A DNA stretch of 64,000 nucleotides from Anaerolineae bacterium (lineage in GTDB: Bacteria; Chloroflexota; Anaerolineae; Aggregatilineales; UBA2796): assembly GCA_019637555.1 (NCBI GenBank), contig JAHBVK010000024.1, forward strand, positions 24,108-88,107. Direction: 5' to 3'. The notes under the pieces were generated by a model. The model was not told the origin of the DNA and did no database searches. It saw only the letters and a list, made by a program, of their open reading frames with translations. Positions 26,687 through 35,496 of this stretch are shown piece by piece. Within the stretch, counting starts at the first letter, position 1. Each line of letters opens with the position of its first letter. Position numbers and translations under genes: made by a program.

Positions 26687-26713
26687 GCCGAGTGCTAGGT
26701 GCTGAGTGCTGAG
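26687..26713 (+). repeat. Short degenerate tandem repeat (AGTGCTGxG type)
   Basis: Imperfect repeats of GAGTGCTGAG-like words follow the LacI stop codon. Such simple runs are common filler in this kind of genome and I ascribe no function. Confidence 0.5.
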
Positions 26714-26774
26714 AAAAGTACCAAGAGCGCCGGAAGTACCTCAAACAATAGCGCGATAATGTTTGACAAATATT

Positions 26775-26816
26775 ATAAGCAGCGGCGATCCGATAGTTCA
26801 GATCGCCGCTGCTTAT
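26775..26816. terminator. Strong hairpin terminator after the LacI gene
   Basis: ATAAGCAGCGGCGATC (26775-26790) and GATCGCCGCTGCTTAT (26801-26816) form a perfect 16-bp stem with a 10-nt loop. It lies between the converging LacI and xylanase genes and can serve both. Confidence 0.8.
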
Positions 26817-26880
26817 GTCGCCGTTCTCGTTCACGGTAGATCAACGAATACTAGGCACTAATTGCCTCTCGGTAGCACCT

Positions 26881-26920
26881 TGTTTCAACCCGGCACTTTA
26901 GCGCCGGGATCACAGCGCCT
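26881..26920. repeat. Palindromic intergenic repeat, family C
   Basis: CCCGGC-acttta-gc-GCCGGG with flanking TTTCAA. Related copies at 37728 and 55250 share the motif TTTCAgCCCGG..CTTT.GCGCCGGG. Confidence 0.65.
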
Positions 26921-26929
26921 CTCACAGCC

Positions 26930-28771
26930 CTACTTTGTCTTATCCCAGAATACCAACTGACCGAACACACTTGGATTCGACCACGATTCATCCTGTGTAT
27001 CCGCTGCCGACCAGATCAACTTGGTATCGCGGGTATCGGCTGACGAGCCGTTCAGATGCGATTGGAATCCCAGCACCCCCATATGCGCAGGCACGATCTT
27101 CCACGCATCGGTCACCAGCGGCACGGACGCTTCAATGCGATAGCCATCCTCTGTTTTAACTGCTACCACGCTCACCTGTGAGGTATCGCTGTTGCCGCCG
27201 CCGATCAACGGGGCGTCCGGCTTGGTGATATTGGCAGCAAGGATGCCGATCTGCACCACGCCCGGCTTATATTCACCGAGTTTCAGGTCGCCCGTCGTAT
27301 TCAAGTAAAACTCAACTGAGTCCTCTAGATACCATTCGCTCGCCGGATTATGTGTGCCATACGCCAGCTTGCTATCTTTCACCTCTGCCAAAAAGTACAG
27401 TTTCTTGTCATCGGCAGTTACTGCAAACTGATAAGAGGTGTCGTTTCCGGCAGGCAACGTCGGACCTTTATCCACCGTAACGCGGGGAACATTCGTCCAA
27501 TCGTCTGTTTCACCATCCAGCGTGATCGTCACCGGAAACGGCGCGTAATATACAGCTCCGGCTACACTGTCAGGCGCAAGCTGCGCGGGATCGCTCTTGG
27601 TTGGCGCTGGAACAGCCGCTGCGCCAGCACCGCTGTCGGGCTTCTTCTCGCCTGTCAGGATCGCTACCTCGTCATCGCTCAGGATTGGCGGCTCTCCAGC
27701 GCGGCGTGCCAGCAGATCAAGGATCGCGGTGAATGCAGGCTTTGGCTGATAGTGATCATCGAACAGCAGTGGTGCTACCTTCGGATTGTCATAGAAGCGC
27801 GAGTCCCGCAGCCACGAGTATTTATCAGTCACACCCCAGACGATGAATGCTGTGCAGTAGCCGCTGTCGAGGCATGTTTGCAGCACACTGCGATACTCTG
27901 CCGCTTCCTGTCGCAGAATATCCTCGGTGGGTTCGCCCTTGTGCTTGATGTCCACCTCGGTGAGCTGAACCTGCACACCCAATTCACCGAGCCGCTTGAT
28001 GTTCTCACCCATAATGCGCGGCGATGCACCACGACCATTGCGCGTGTCGCCTAGGGTTAAGTGTGCCTGCAAACCAACGCCATCAATAGGCACGCCGCGC
28101 GCTTTGAAATCCTTGACCATGTTGTAGATCGCGTCCGACTTGGCATTCATGCCTTCCGCGCCGTAATCGTTATAGAACAGCAGCGCCTCGGGATCGGCTT
28201 CGTGGGCAAAGCGGAACGCCAGCTCAATGTAATCGTCCCCGATCATTTGCTGCCATGGCGTAACGCGCATTTTGCCGTTGCCATCCGCGATGCCTTCATT
28301 GACCACATCCCAGATCGGGATGCGTCCCTTATAGCGCCCCACTACCGTCATAATGTGATCGCGCAGGATTTGGATCGCCTCATCGCGGCTGAATTTGCCA
28401 TTGCTGAACCAATTTGGTGTGCAGGAATGCCATACCAGCGTATGACCGCGAAACACCATATTGTTCTGTTCAGCGAAATCCATCAATTGATCCATCTTGG
28501 TGAAGTTAAAGACGCCGCGTGCCTTCTGTAATTCGCAGGCTTTGGCTTCGTTCTCTGGCGTCATCATGTTGAACTGAGTCTTAACTGTTTCAACATGCAG
28601 GGGATCGCTGAGATGGTAGGTGTAGACTGCTGCACCAACGTAGAACTTATTCTTATCTGCCATCTCGCGCAGTGTCGGAGTTGCGGGGGTGGATTGCGCT
28701 GTAGTCGGGGCGAGACTGGTAAATGCCAGCAGCAGCGCAAGGCATAACATTACAAAGCCTCGAAGAAACAT
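26930..28771 (-). CDS. Secreted GH10 endo-1,4-beta-xylanase with CBM9
   Basis: The protein has 613 residues from the ATG at 28771, where AAGGA precedes by 8 nt and a signal peptide begins (MFLRGFVMLCLALLLAFTSL, cleavage near TTAQ); the frame is open to 28804. The GH10 barrel (about 30-375) has TPENEAKAC, HTLVWHSCTPNWF, acid/base Glu159 in WDVVNEG, HLTLGDTR and nucleophile Glu272 in QLTEVDIKH. A Pro/Ala-rich linker leads to a CBM9 module (about 415-613: TITLDGETDDWTNVP, YFLAEVKDSKL, SVEFYLN). It hydrolyses xylan outside the cell. A 37-bp inverted repeat upstream and the adjacent LacI gene suggest induction. Confidence 0.95.
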   Translation of the reverse strand: MFLRGFVMLCLALLLAFTSLAPTTAQSTPATPTLREMADKNKFYVGAAVYTYHLSDPLHVETVKTQFNMMTPENEAKACELQKARGVFNFTKMDQLMDFAEQNNMVFRGHTLVWHSCTPNWFSNGKFSRDEAIQILRDHIMTVVGRYKGRIPIWDVVNEGIADGNGKMRVTPWQQMIGDDYIELAFRFAHEADPEALLFYNDYGAEGMNAKSDAIYNMVKDFKARGVPIDGVGLQAHLTLGDTRNGRGASPRIMGENIKRLGELGVQVQLTEVDIKHKGEPTEDILRQEAAEYRSVLQTCLDSGYCTAFIVWGVTDKYSWLRDSRFYDNPKVAPLLFDDHYQPKPAFTAILDLLARRAGEPPILSDDEVAILTGEKKPDSGAGAAAVPAPTKSDPAQLAPDSVAGAVYYAPFPVTITLDGETDDWTNVPRVTVDKGPTLPAGNDTSYQFAVTADDKKLYFLAEVKDSKLAYGTHNPASEWYLEDSVEFYLNTTGDLKLGEYKPGVVQIGILAANITKPDAPLIGGGNSDTSQVSVVAVKTEDGYRIEASVPLVTDAWKIVPAHMGVLGFQSHLNGSSADTRDTKLIWSAADTQDESWSNPSVFGQLVFWDKTK

Positions 28772-28867
28772 GTTCACTATCCTTTTTCCAAAAGTAACAA
28801 GCACTATGTGGTTGAAGCTTAAGTTAACAGTGGCGAGTACGACGGGTCGCCTGCTGATCCAATATTC

Positions 28868-28904
28868 CGTATCGCACTACGTTACAATCACGTAATGCGA
28901 TACG
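28868..28904. promoter_or_regulatory. 37-bp inverted repeat upstream of the xylanase gene
   Basis: CGTATCGCACTACGT (28868-28882) and ACGTAATGCGATACG (28890-28904) are inverted copies with one mismatch around TACAATC. It lies about 97-133 bp before the xylanase start, within the 207-bp gap that also follows the SDR gene on the minus strand. It could be a regulator site or the terminator of a minus-strand transcript. Confidence 0.5.
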
Positions 28905-28978
28905 TTATCCATCACTCGCAGTCACACTATACAACCCGATTGGCGAATGAGTCAAGCATTCCACATGGATCAGCTTGG

Positions 28979-29788
28979 CTAATGTTGAGGATTGTCGCGG
29001 TCATCGAATCCATACGCTTTCGCCAGTTCCGCGACGACCAATGCCTGCCCTGACTTCTCTACAATTTCAGGATCGCTGGCAAGCGCTAGCACTGCCTGAC
29101 CAACAAACCATGGAGATTGAGAATCGCTGAAATCAAAGTATTGGGCGATGGACATAACCCCTTCGGTACGCACCAAGCCCGGATAAATCGCTGCTGTCGA
29201 GACGTTATGATCGCGCAGTTCGTGCGCCATATCCGCCGTCATCTGATCGACAGCAGCTTTGGCTGCGCCGTAAGCAGGATTGCCAGCATCAGGATTGAAG
29301 GACACGTTGACGATCAGACCGCTGCGCTGTGCCACCATCATCGCGGCGGCATGACTGCTGGCAACATATGCCCAGCGCACCCCGATCATATTTTCATCCC
29401 AATAGCTGATCGGCTTCTGCCAGAAAGGGTGCAGCGGTGCAAAGTAGGTATTGTTCCAGTAACCCTCGTAGCCCGCCCACGCGCTGTTGACCAGAATGTC
29501 GAGTCGCCCTTGCTCGTCGCTCACACGACGGAACAGGGTTTCGACTTGCCCATCATCGCGCTGATCGCAGCGCACCGCGATCCCCTTGCCGCCCGCTACC
29601 GTGACTTCCGCCGCCGTCTGCTGGATCGTACCCGCGATGGGAACAGCGGCTTTCTCCCCCTCAACCGTCCGTCCAGTCACGTAGACCGTCGCGCCCGCCG
29701 CACCCAGACTCAGCGCGATCCCCTTGCCCACACCGCGACTCGCACCTGTCACTACCGCCACTTTTCCAGCCAGTGTTAGCTTGTTCAT
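28979..29788 (-). CDS. SDR-family oxidoreductase
   Basis: The 269-residue short-chain dehydrogenase has cofactor loop TGASRGVGKGIALSLGAAGA (15-34) with a following TGRT, which favours NADPH. It also has LVNSAWAG, the catalytic Ser region IVNVSF, and active-site YxxxK in AYGAAKAAVDQMT. The C-terminal part is typical of the class-1 proteins annotated as SDR of unknown substrate (AIYPGLVRTEGV). It is cytosolic. It shares its strand with the flavin monooxygenase upstream (173 bp gap). Confidence 0.92.
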   Translation of the reverse strand: MNKLTLAGKVAVVTGASRGVGKGIALSLGAAGATVYVTGRTVEGEKAAVPIAGTIQQTAAEVTVAGGKGIAVRCDQRDDGQVETLFRRVSDEQGRLDILVNSAWAGYEGYWNNTYFAPLHPFWQKPISYWDENMIGVRWAYVASSHAAAMMVAQRSGLIVNVSFNPDAGNPAYGAAKAAVDQMTADMAHELRDHNVSTAAIYPGLVRTEGVMSIAQYFDFSDSQSPWFVGQAVLALASDPEIVEKSGQALVVAELAKAYGFDDRDNPQH

Positions 29789-29961
29789 CTCGCCATTCCT
29801 TTCGATCTCAGATTGGTAGAGCGCGATGATTGTGCCAACTAAGGCGCGATCAAGTTGCCCAAATTGTGGCGATTTGAACTAGTCCGAGATACAATATCTT
29901 TCTTAACAACGAGTATTTTACGCTCGCGCTTCAGCCAACAGCCTTCCCCGTTTAACTTAAA

Positions 29962-31101
29962 CTAAACTGACGATTGAGCGATCTGCTTGCCGATTCGCTG
30001 CGCTTCGATACCGATCTCACGAAGTAATCCTGTCGCGGCGTTGCGAAACCCGCAGTAGTAGAGTCCCTTGAGCGCCGTCTGTTGACCGCTAACTAGCGCC
30101 TCGCCAGCATTGTTGGTCAACTTCGATGCATCCTTGAACAACGCGCCTGCCTGACCGCGATAGCCGGTCGCCAGAATGATTGCGTCAAAGTGCTTGCTCA
30201 CGCCGTCACTGAAGATCACCCCATCAGCCATAAACTCACGCACACCCGGATGTACCTTGACTTTGCCCTCGCGGATCAACTGGATCACGCCCACGTCGAT
30301 CACCGGAATCTGCTGATCGTCGCGCATCTGCTTGACCGGACCGTAAGGCAATTTGCGTAGCCCGTAGCGCGTGATGTCGCCATACGCCATGTAACGCGAC
30401 AGCGCCGTCAAGCTATCCGCGATCCGCGAGGGCAGTGGACTGAGCAAGATTGAGATTTGCTGCGCGGGCAGTCCTAGATAATCGCGGAATACCACGTTGA
30501 CAGGACTCCTCACCGCCACACTCGGAATCGCGCCGTGTTCGTGTAGATCGATAGCGATCTCGCCGCCGGAATTGCCAAATCCGATCACCAGCACTTGTTG
30601 ACCGCGAAACTGTTCGCCATTCTGGTAATCGGCGCTATGCATGATCTTGCCGCTGAACTGCTCCTGCCCCGTCCACGTCGGCAGATTCGGCGTGTCGTTG
30701 ATCCCCGTCGCCACCACCAGATTTTGAGATTGATAGCTGGAATCCTGCGTCTGCGTCAACCACTTGCCAGCCTGATAATCAGCAGATTGCACGCTCTGGT
30801 TGAAGCGAATATCCAGCTTGAAGTGCTTGGCATAAGCATCCAGATAATCGATCACTTGCTGCCGTGAGGGATAACGCGGATAGTCAGCGGGGAATGGCAG
30901 CAGCGGCAGCGCGGAGAATTGCTTTGCGGTATGCAGATGTAAACGCTCATAGTGCTGATACCAGCGTGCGCCAACATGATCCGCGCGTTCGAGGATCACC
31001 GATTCTAATCCCGCTTGTTTCAACACCGCGCCCACTGCTAATCCAGCAGGTCCCGCACCAACGATCACCGTGCTATTTCCAGCCAATTCAATAACAGTCA
31101 T
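29962..31101 (-). CDS. Flavin-containing monooxygenase-like oxidoreductase
   Basis: The 379-residue two-dinucleotide-fold flavoprotein has FAD loop VIVGAGPAGLAVGAVLKQAG (12-31), then VILERADHVGARWYQHYERL HLHT-like active region, and a second loop VLVIGFGNSGGEIAIDLHEH for NADPH. ATGYRGQ near the C-terminus is the FMO/trkA-type GD(E)-region. Related proteins (YUCCA- and CzcO-like) oxygenate small lipophilic substrates. The substrate is unknown. Confidence 0.9.
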   Translation of the reverse strand: MTVIELAGNSTVIVGAGPAGLAVGAVLKQAGLESVILERADHVGARWYQHYERLHLHTAKQFSALPLLPFPADYPRYPSRQQVIDYLDAYAKHFKLDIRFNQSVQSADYQAGKWLTQTQDSSYQSQNLVVATGINDTPNLPTWTGQEQFSGKIMHSADYQNGEQFRGQQVLVIGFGNSGGEIAIDLHEHGAIPSVAVRSPVNVVFRDYLGLPAQQISILLSPLPSRIADSLTALSRYMAYGDITRYGLRKLPYGPVKQMRDDQQIPVIDVGVIQLIREGKVKVHPGVREFMADGVIFSDGVSKHFDAIILATGYRGQAGALFKDASKLTNNAGEALVSGQQTALKGLYYCGFRNAATGLLREIGIEAQRIGKQIAQSSV

Positions 31102-31171
31102 CCTAATTTCCTCCGCTGCTTGTTCGCAGCACTATTCTCCGCGACTAACGCGCTTTCGCCAGCCACTTCAC

Positions 31172-31222
31172 GATCCTAATCTGTACTAGGATTGTAGAGG
31201 GGGCAGAGGAGGAGAGGCTAGA
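31172..31222 (+). repeat. Palindromic intergenic repeat, family A (degenerate)
   Basis: ATCCTAAT-ctgtact-AGGATTGTAGAGGGGGCAG followed by GGAGAGGCTA. The left CCCTCT arm has decayed but the loop TGTACT and right arm match the copy at 22811. Confidence 0.6.
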
Positions 31223-31280
31223 ACAAACGTGCTTAATTATGGTATCATTGGCGAGACTATCTCCTCATCAGGGATGTAAC

Positions 31281-32036
31281 GTGATAAGTACGGATATTGA
31301 CTTCAGCGCCGACGAACGGGCGTCCGACTCGCCGTTTGTCGATCTGGTCTGGCGCAGCAACAGCGGTACTGGTGGCGCGTTCCACTCGATAGCAGAACGG
31401 CACTGGAGCATGGTGGTCACGCGCATTCAGGGCAAGACGATCATGACGGTGCGCGGACCAGAAATCAGAGCTACTCCCGCGTTTGCGCCGGACGATGCGG
31501 AGTTCTTCGGCATCCTGTTCAAACCCGGTGCATTTATGCCCAAGATGCCCGCCGCGCTGGTCATGGATCGGCATGATCTGAACTTGCCTGACGCTGGCAG
31601 TAAAGTGTTCACGCTCAATGGCTCGACGTGGCAGTTCCCAGACTTCGAGAACGCCGATACCTTCGTTGATTGGTTAGTTCGGGATGGGGTGTTGGTCTAC
31701 GATCCGCTGGTGGAGAAAGTGCTGCAAGGGCGCAGCGTCGATCTTTCACCGCGCACGGTGCAGCGTCGCATCCTTCAGGCGACAGGGTTGACTCAAAGCA
31801 CCATCCAGCAGATCGAACGCGCCCGCTACGCTACCACCCTGCTCAAGCAAGGCGTCTCAATCCTCGATACCGTTTATCAAGCGGGCTACTTCGACCAACC
31901 GCATCTGAGCAGATCGCTAAAGCACTACATCGGCTTGACGCCAGCGCAGCTCAGCAGCAATCAGCGCGCTGATCGCTTGTCGTTCTTATACAAGACCGCA
32001 CCCTTACTGTTGAACTATGATGCTTATGTTCGTTAA
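31281..32036 (+). CDS. AraC-family transcriptional regulator
   Basis: The C-terminal AraC DNA-binding domain is clear: RTVQRRILQATGLTQSTIQQ, then RARYATTLLKQGVSILDTVY and AGYFDQPHLSRSLKHYIGLT, with PAQL at its end. The N-terminal sensor domain has SDSPFVDLVWRSNSGTGGAF and a cupin-like GILFKPGAF stretch. I prefer the GTG at 31281 with GGGA 7 nt before it, giving 251 residues; the frame opens at an ATG at 31239 that has no ribosome-binding site. The adjacent secreted hydrolase gene, 47 bp downstream, is a likely target. Confidence 0.9.
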   Translation: MISTDIDFSADERASDSPFVDLVWRSNSGTGGAFHSIAERHWSMVVTRIQGKTIMTVRGPEIRATPAFAPDDAEFFGILFKPGAFMPKMPAALVMDRHDLNLPDAGSKVFTLNGSTWQFPDFENADTFVDWLVRDGVLVYDPLVEKVLQGRSVDLSPRTVQRRILQATGLTQSTIQQIERARYATTLLKQGVSILDTVYQAGYFDQPHLSRSLKHYIGLTPAQLSSNQRADRLSFLYKTAPLLLNYDAYVR

Positions 32037-32083
32037 CACCAGCGAATAAGCACAGATAACAGTTCAACAGAAGGTGACCGCAC

Positions 32084-32974
32084 ATGAGAAAATTGCTCAC
32101 GACTAGCTTGCTCGTCAGCGCCCTCTTCGCCTTGACCAGTGTTGAAAGCAGCAAAGCACAAGGAAACGCCGGAACTGGCAAATACGCCGCCGTGAATGGT
32201 CTGAATCTCTACTACGAAGTTCATGGCACGGGTCAGCCGCTGATCCTGCTGCACGGCGGTTTGGGTGGCGTCGTAGAGTTCAGCCAATTACTACCCGCGC
32301 TGGCACAGTCCCGCCAGGTGATCGCCGTCGAACTGCAGGGACACGGACATACCGCCGATATTGATCGCCCTCTCAGCTTCGAGTCAATGGCGGATGACAT
32401 CGCCGCGCTGATCAAGCTTCTCGAATTGGAAAGCGCGGACGTGCTCGGCTACTCGCTCGGCGGTGGCGTGGCGTTGAATCTAGCGATCCATCATCCTGAA
32501 GTGGTACGCAAACTGGTACTGATCTCTACCGCGTTCAGCTTCGACGGTTGGTATGCCGAAAATCAAGCGGGCATGGCGTCGATGAACGAGGAAGCGGCGC
32601 AGTACATGCTGCAAACGCCGATGTATCAGTATTACGCCAGCGTCGCGCCGAAACCGGAAGATTGGGCAAAGTTCGTCGCCAAGTTGGGCAAGCTGCTCGG
32701 AACACCCTATAACTACTCGGCAGATGTAGCAAAGATCAAGACACCGACGCTGATCATCGCCGGTGATGCCGACGCCGTGCGCCAGAGTCACGAATTGGAG
32801 TTATTCACGCTGCTCGGTGGTGCCAAAGCGCCCGGTGGCTTCATGGATGATGGCAGTCAGCAGACGCCGCAATTCGCGCTGCTCCCGGGGACGACGCACT
32901 ACAACATCCTCAGCCGCGCCAATCTGATCGTACCGCTGGTCACGCCATTCCTCGATTCAGCGGTCAAATCATAA
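32084..32974 (+). CDS. Secreted alpha/beta hydrolase
   Basis: The 296-residue protein has an N-terminal signal peptide (MRKLLTTSLLVSALFALTSV, cleavage after SSKA, about residue 25). The alpha/beta-hydrolase core shows the oxyanion HGG at LILLHGGLGG, the nucleophile elbow GYSLGGGVALNLA with Ser124, an acid in LIIAGDADAVR and the catalytic His in LPGTTHYN. Esterase, lipase or C-C hydrolase activity cannot be separated by sequence alone. It follows the AraC-type gene on the same strand. Confidence 0.92.
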   Translation: MRKLLTTSLLVSALFALTSVESSKAQGNAGTGKYAAVNGLNLYYEVHGTGQPLILLHGGLGGVVEFSQLLPALAQSRQVIAVELQGHGHTADIDRPLSFESMADDIAALIKLLELESADVLGYSLGGGVALNLAIHHPEVVRKLVLISTAFSFDGWYAENQAGMASMNEEAAQYMLQTPMYQYYASVAPKPEDWAKFVAKLGKLLGTPYNYSADVAKIKTPTLIIAGDADAVRQSHELELFTLLGGAKAPGGFMDDGSQQTPQFALLPGTTHYNILSRANLIVPLVTPFLDSAVKS

Positions 32975-32989
32975 ATCGATCTGGAAAGG

Positions 32990-33070
32990 GGTGGGTCAGA
33001 ACCCACCATACAGCATCGGCATCAGTAAATCCACGTCCTCGTAGGGGCAGGTTTGCAAACCTGCCCTCTG
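32990..33070 (+). repeat. Family B palindromic elements downstream of the hydrolase
   Basis: Two hairpins occur here: GGTGGGT-caga-ACCCACC (32990-33007) and the perfect palindrome GGGCAGGTTTGCAAACCTGCCC split as arms at 33045-33055 and 33056-33066, introduced by GTAGGG. The word CGTAGGGGC links it to copies at 59232-59306 and 63976-64000. The first hairpin may also terminate the hydrolase transcript. Confidence 0.6.
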
Positions 33071-33221
33071 GAATTGGATCACACGGATTGCACCACCACG
33101 ACGCCATAAACACCCACTGTTTGTTCTGTATCAACCGAATTCCAATACTCGCCTACCATAACCCATTTTTCACCCATTAAACCCGTTAAATAAATGGGCG
33201 AAAATGGGCTGTCTTTTTTGA

Positions 33222-34607
33222 CTATCCCAACAGCTTCTTACCAATCTCCGGAGCGTCCCCCGCGCTGAAGATGATCACCACGTCGCCAGACTGAGCGCGT
33301 TCCCGCAGGATCGCCGTCGTCTGCTCCAGATCGCCGCTGTGCTCGGCATCTTTGTGACCGGCATCCCAGATCGCCGCCGCCAACTCCTCACCCGTCGGAT
33401 CGCCCTCCTGATACTGCTCCCGCGCCGCGTAGACATCGGTGACGAGCGCATGATCAGAGTTGTTGAAGGCATGCGCGAATTGGTCGAATAGCAGTTTGCT
33501 ACGACTGTAGGTATGCGGCTGCCAGACCGCCCAAATCTGTTGATTGGGAAAGCGCGTGCGTGCCGCTTCCAGCACCGCCTTGATCGCCGTCGGATGATGA
33601 CCGTAATCACTGTAAATCTGCACACCGTTGGCGGTTGTGCCCATCAACTCGAAGCGGCGACCCGTCCCCTTGAACGTCGCCAACGCCGGAAGGACGCGCT
33701 CTAGCGGGATGCCATAAGCGTAGATCGCTGCCAACGCCGCCAGCGCATTACGCACGTTGTGTTCGCCGGATTGCGCGAGGATCGCTTGCTCGTACAGGCG
33801 AGTGCCATCCGCGCCATGATAGCGCACGCCGAAATGCACGCGCTCGGTGTCTTCGCTCGAATCGATGCTGCCCAACCACGCTGCTTTGTGATGGAAAGTG
33901 CTGTAGGTGACTACGGGTTTGCCCGCACTGCGCCTTTCCTCGCCAAGCTGTGCCGCTAACTCGTCATCTGCGCAGCAGATCAGCAAACCGTCATCGGGCA
34001 AGCGAGCAATGAATTGACGGAAGGCGTCAAGCAGCGAATCCAGCGAGGGGAACATATCGGGATGATCGTGCTCGATGTTGGTGATGATGGCGATGCGCGG
34101 CGACAAGCCGAGAAACATGTAATCGTACTCGTCCGCTTCGATCACGAACGCGCCACCTTTGCCTGCGTGCGCGTTATCACCTGTGTTCAGCATCACGCCG
34201 CCGACGATGTACGAGGGATCGTCGCCCGCTTCCCTCAGCAGATGAGCGATCAGCGCCGTCGTGGTGGTCTTGCCATGCGTGCCCGCCACCGCTATCAGCG
34301 TCTTATCGGGCAGCAATAATGGCAGCGCATCACGACGTTTGAGCACAGGAATCCCGCGCGCTTGAGCCGCCAGCACTTCGGGGTTATCGGGCTTGACAGC
34401 GGAGGAGATTAGTACCGTATCTGTATCGGCTGGCAGGTGATCGGCGGCGTGTCCTTCGTAGATCGTCGCGCCATCCGCTGCCAGCTTATCCGTGATGGCG
34501 TTGCGCTGCCGATCCGATCCGCTGATGGTGATGCCGCTATCGAGCAGCACGCGCGCAATCGCGGACATGCCCGCGCCGCCGATGCCGATGATGTGGACTT
34601 TGTTCAT
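33222..34607 (-). CDS. murC: UDP-N-acetylmuramate--L-alanine ligase
   Basis: MurC joins L-Ala to UDP-MurNAc with ATP, the first peptide step of peptidoglycan synthesis, in the cytosol. The 461 residues carry the three Mur domains: the UDP-binding start KVHIIGIGGAGMSAIARVLL, the P-loop AVAGTHGKTTTTALIAHLLR (109-116 core) with EADEYDYMF, and the C-terminal domain with VWQPHTYSRSKLLFDQFAHA. HNVRNALAALA is the typical hinge. It is transcribed after the CvpA-like gene (23-bp gap) and apart from other mur genes. Confidence 0.96.
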   Translation of the reverse strand: MNKVHIIGIGGAGMSAIARVLLDSGITISGSDRQRNAITDKLAADGATIYEGHAADHLPADTDTVLISSAVKPDNPEVLAAQARGIPVLKRRDALPLLLPDKTLIAVAGTHGKTTTTALIAHLLREAGDDPSYIVGGVMLNTGDNAHAGKGGAFVIEADEYDYMFLGLSPRIAIITNIEHDHPDMFPSLDSLLDAFRQFIARLPDDGLLICCADDELAAQLGEERRSAGKPVVTYSTFHHKAAWLGSIDSSEDTERVHFGVRYHGADGTRLYEQAILAQSGEHNVRNALAALAAIYAYGIPLERVLPALATFKGTGRRFELMGTTANGVQIYSDYGHHPTAIKAVLEAARTRFPNQQIWAVWQPHTYSRSKLLFDQFAHAFNNSDHALVTDVYAAREQYQEGDPTGEELAAAIWDAGHKDAEHSGDLEQTTAILRERAQSGDVVIIFSAGDAPEIGKKLLG

Positions 34608-34630
34608 GTTTTAACTGTGTTTACGACGGA

Positions 34631-35167
34631 TTAGACCATCGCCACGATAACGAACAGGAATAAGACGATGACCAGAATCGTCAATAGATTGCCTTGCACC
34701 AAAAAGATCAGCGGCAAGGCAGGGATCATGGCGGCGCTGGGGCTGCCCGCGCCGGGTGCGCTGACGTAGGGCGAGAGTGGATAGCCCGTCACATCCATGT
34801 AATACCAGATCGAGCCGAACAGCAGATAACCGTTAATCCCGCCGATGACGAACCCTAGCAAGCGTTCCTGCAAACCGACGCGTCGATCTCCCCACATGCG
34901 CCCTTCAGAAAGCTGACGAGCAGTGGCGGGGGTCTGGTAGGCGAAGAAGGCGATTACCACGAGGATCAGCGTGTACACGTAAAAAACTTGATCGCCACGT
35001 GCGCCTTGCAGCAGCGGCTGTAATAAGATCGGTGTAAACTGCCATGTGGCGAACAACGCCAGAATGATGCCTGCGGAGGCGACGATCTCTTTCGTCCAAC
35101 CGCGCATTGCCCCGATCACGGCGAAAGTGACGATCATGATCCACAGGAAAGTTGAAAGTTGCATCAT
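34631..35167 (-). CDS. CvpA-like membrane protein
   Basis: The 178-residue protein has four to five membrane segments, the first at 8-25. The opening FAVIGAMRGWTKEIVASAGI matches the CvpA family start (GxxRGxxxEl), and the segment ERLLGFVIGGINGYLLFGSI matches its third-helix region (RxxGxxxGxxxG). CvpA proteins affect envelope integrity and purine-related growth in other bacteria, by an unknown mechanism. It precedes murC in the same direction, which supports an envelope role. Confidence 0.65.
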   Translation of the reverse strand: MMQLSTFLWIMIVTFAVIGAMRGWTKEIVASAGIILALFATWQFTPILLQPLLQGARGDQVFYVYTLILVVIAFFAYQTPATARQLSEGRMWGDRRVGLQERLLGFVIGGINGYLLFGSIWYYMDVTGYPLSPYVSAPGAGSPSAAMIPALPLIFLVQGNLLTILVIVLFLFVIVAMV

Positions 35168-35496
35168 AAGGCTATAGCATCCTGACTGTCAGCAGTACCA
35201 ATACTCTGATCTGGCACACAGGCATCGGCTAGGCAAGGCTAAGTGCAGAGCGTAGGCGGCGATTATAGCACAGCGTCCGCCGTACACACCGATTATGCAA
35301 ATTGTCTTTGAATCTGCCCAACTTCTTTGCCTGCGTTTACAAGTCGTAGTGATATTTATCGGCTCTTCAACCTATTTTGATAGGAAACTGCGGTACACTG
35401 AACCGCGTGTTTCAACTCTAGGGTTAGCTACTGCTCTCAGTCCGGCTAGTTTAGCTTACCTTGCTGTCATTGCTTGTTTTCTACAGGTGATTGTTC
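35168..35496. other. Divergent intergenic region
   Basis: 329 bp lie between the CvpA-like/murC pair and the SH3b-glycosidase, so promoters for both should be here. I see no coding frame with credible composition, no repeat copy and no clear hairpin. AGGTG at 35485-35489 is the ribosome-binding site of the following gene. Confidence 0.35.

Noticed and set aside
27350..28054. 234-codon open frame on the plus strand
   Set aside because: It lies opposite the GH10 xylanase, which has all its catalytic residues; codon shadow of a GC-rich gene.
29117..29779. 220-codon open frame on the plus strand
   Set aside because: It is antisense to the SDR gene and rich in Arg/His.
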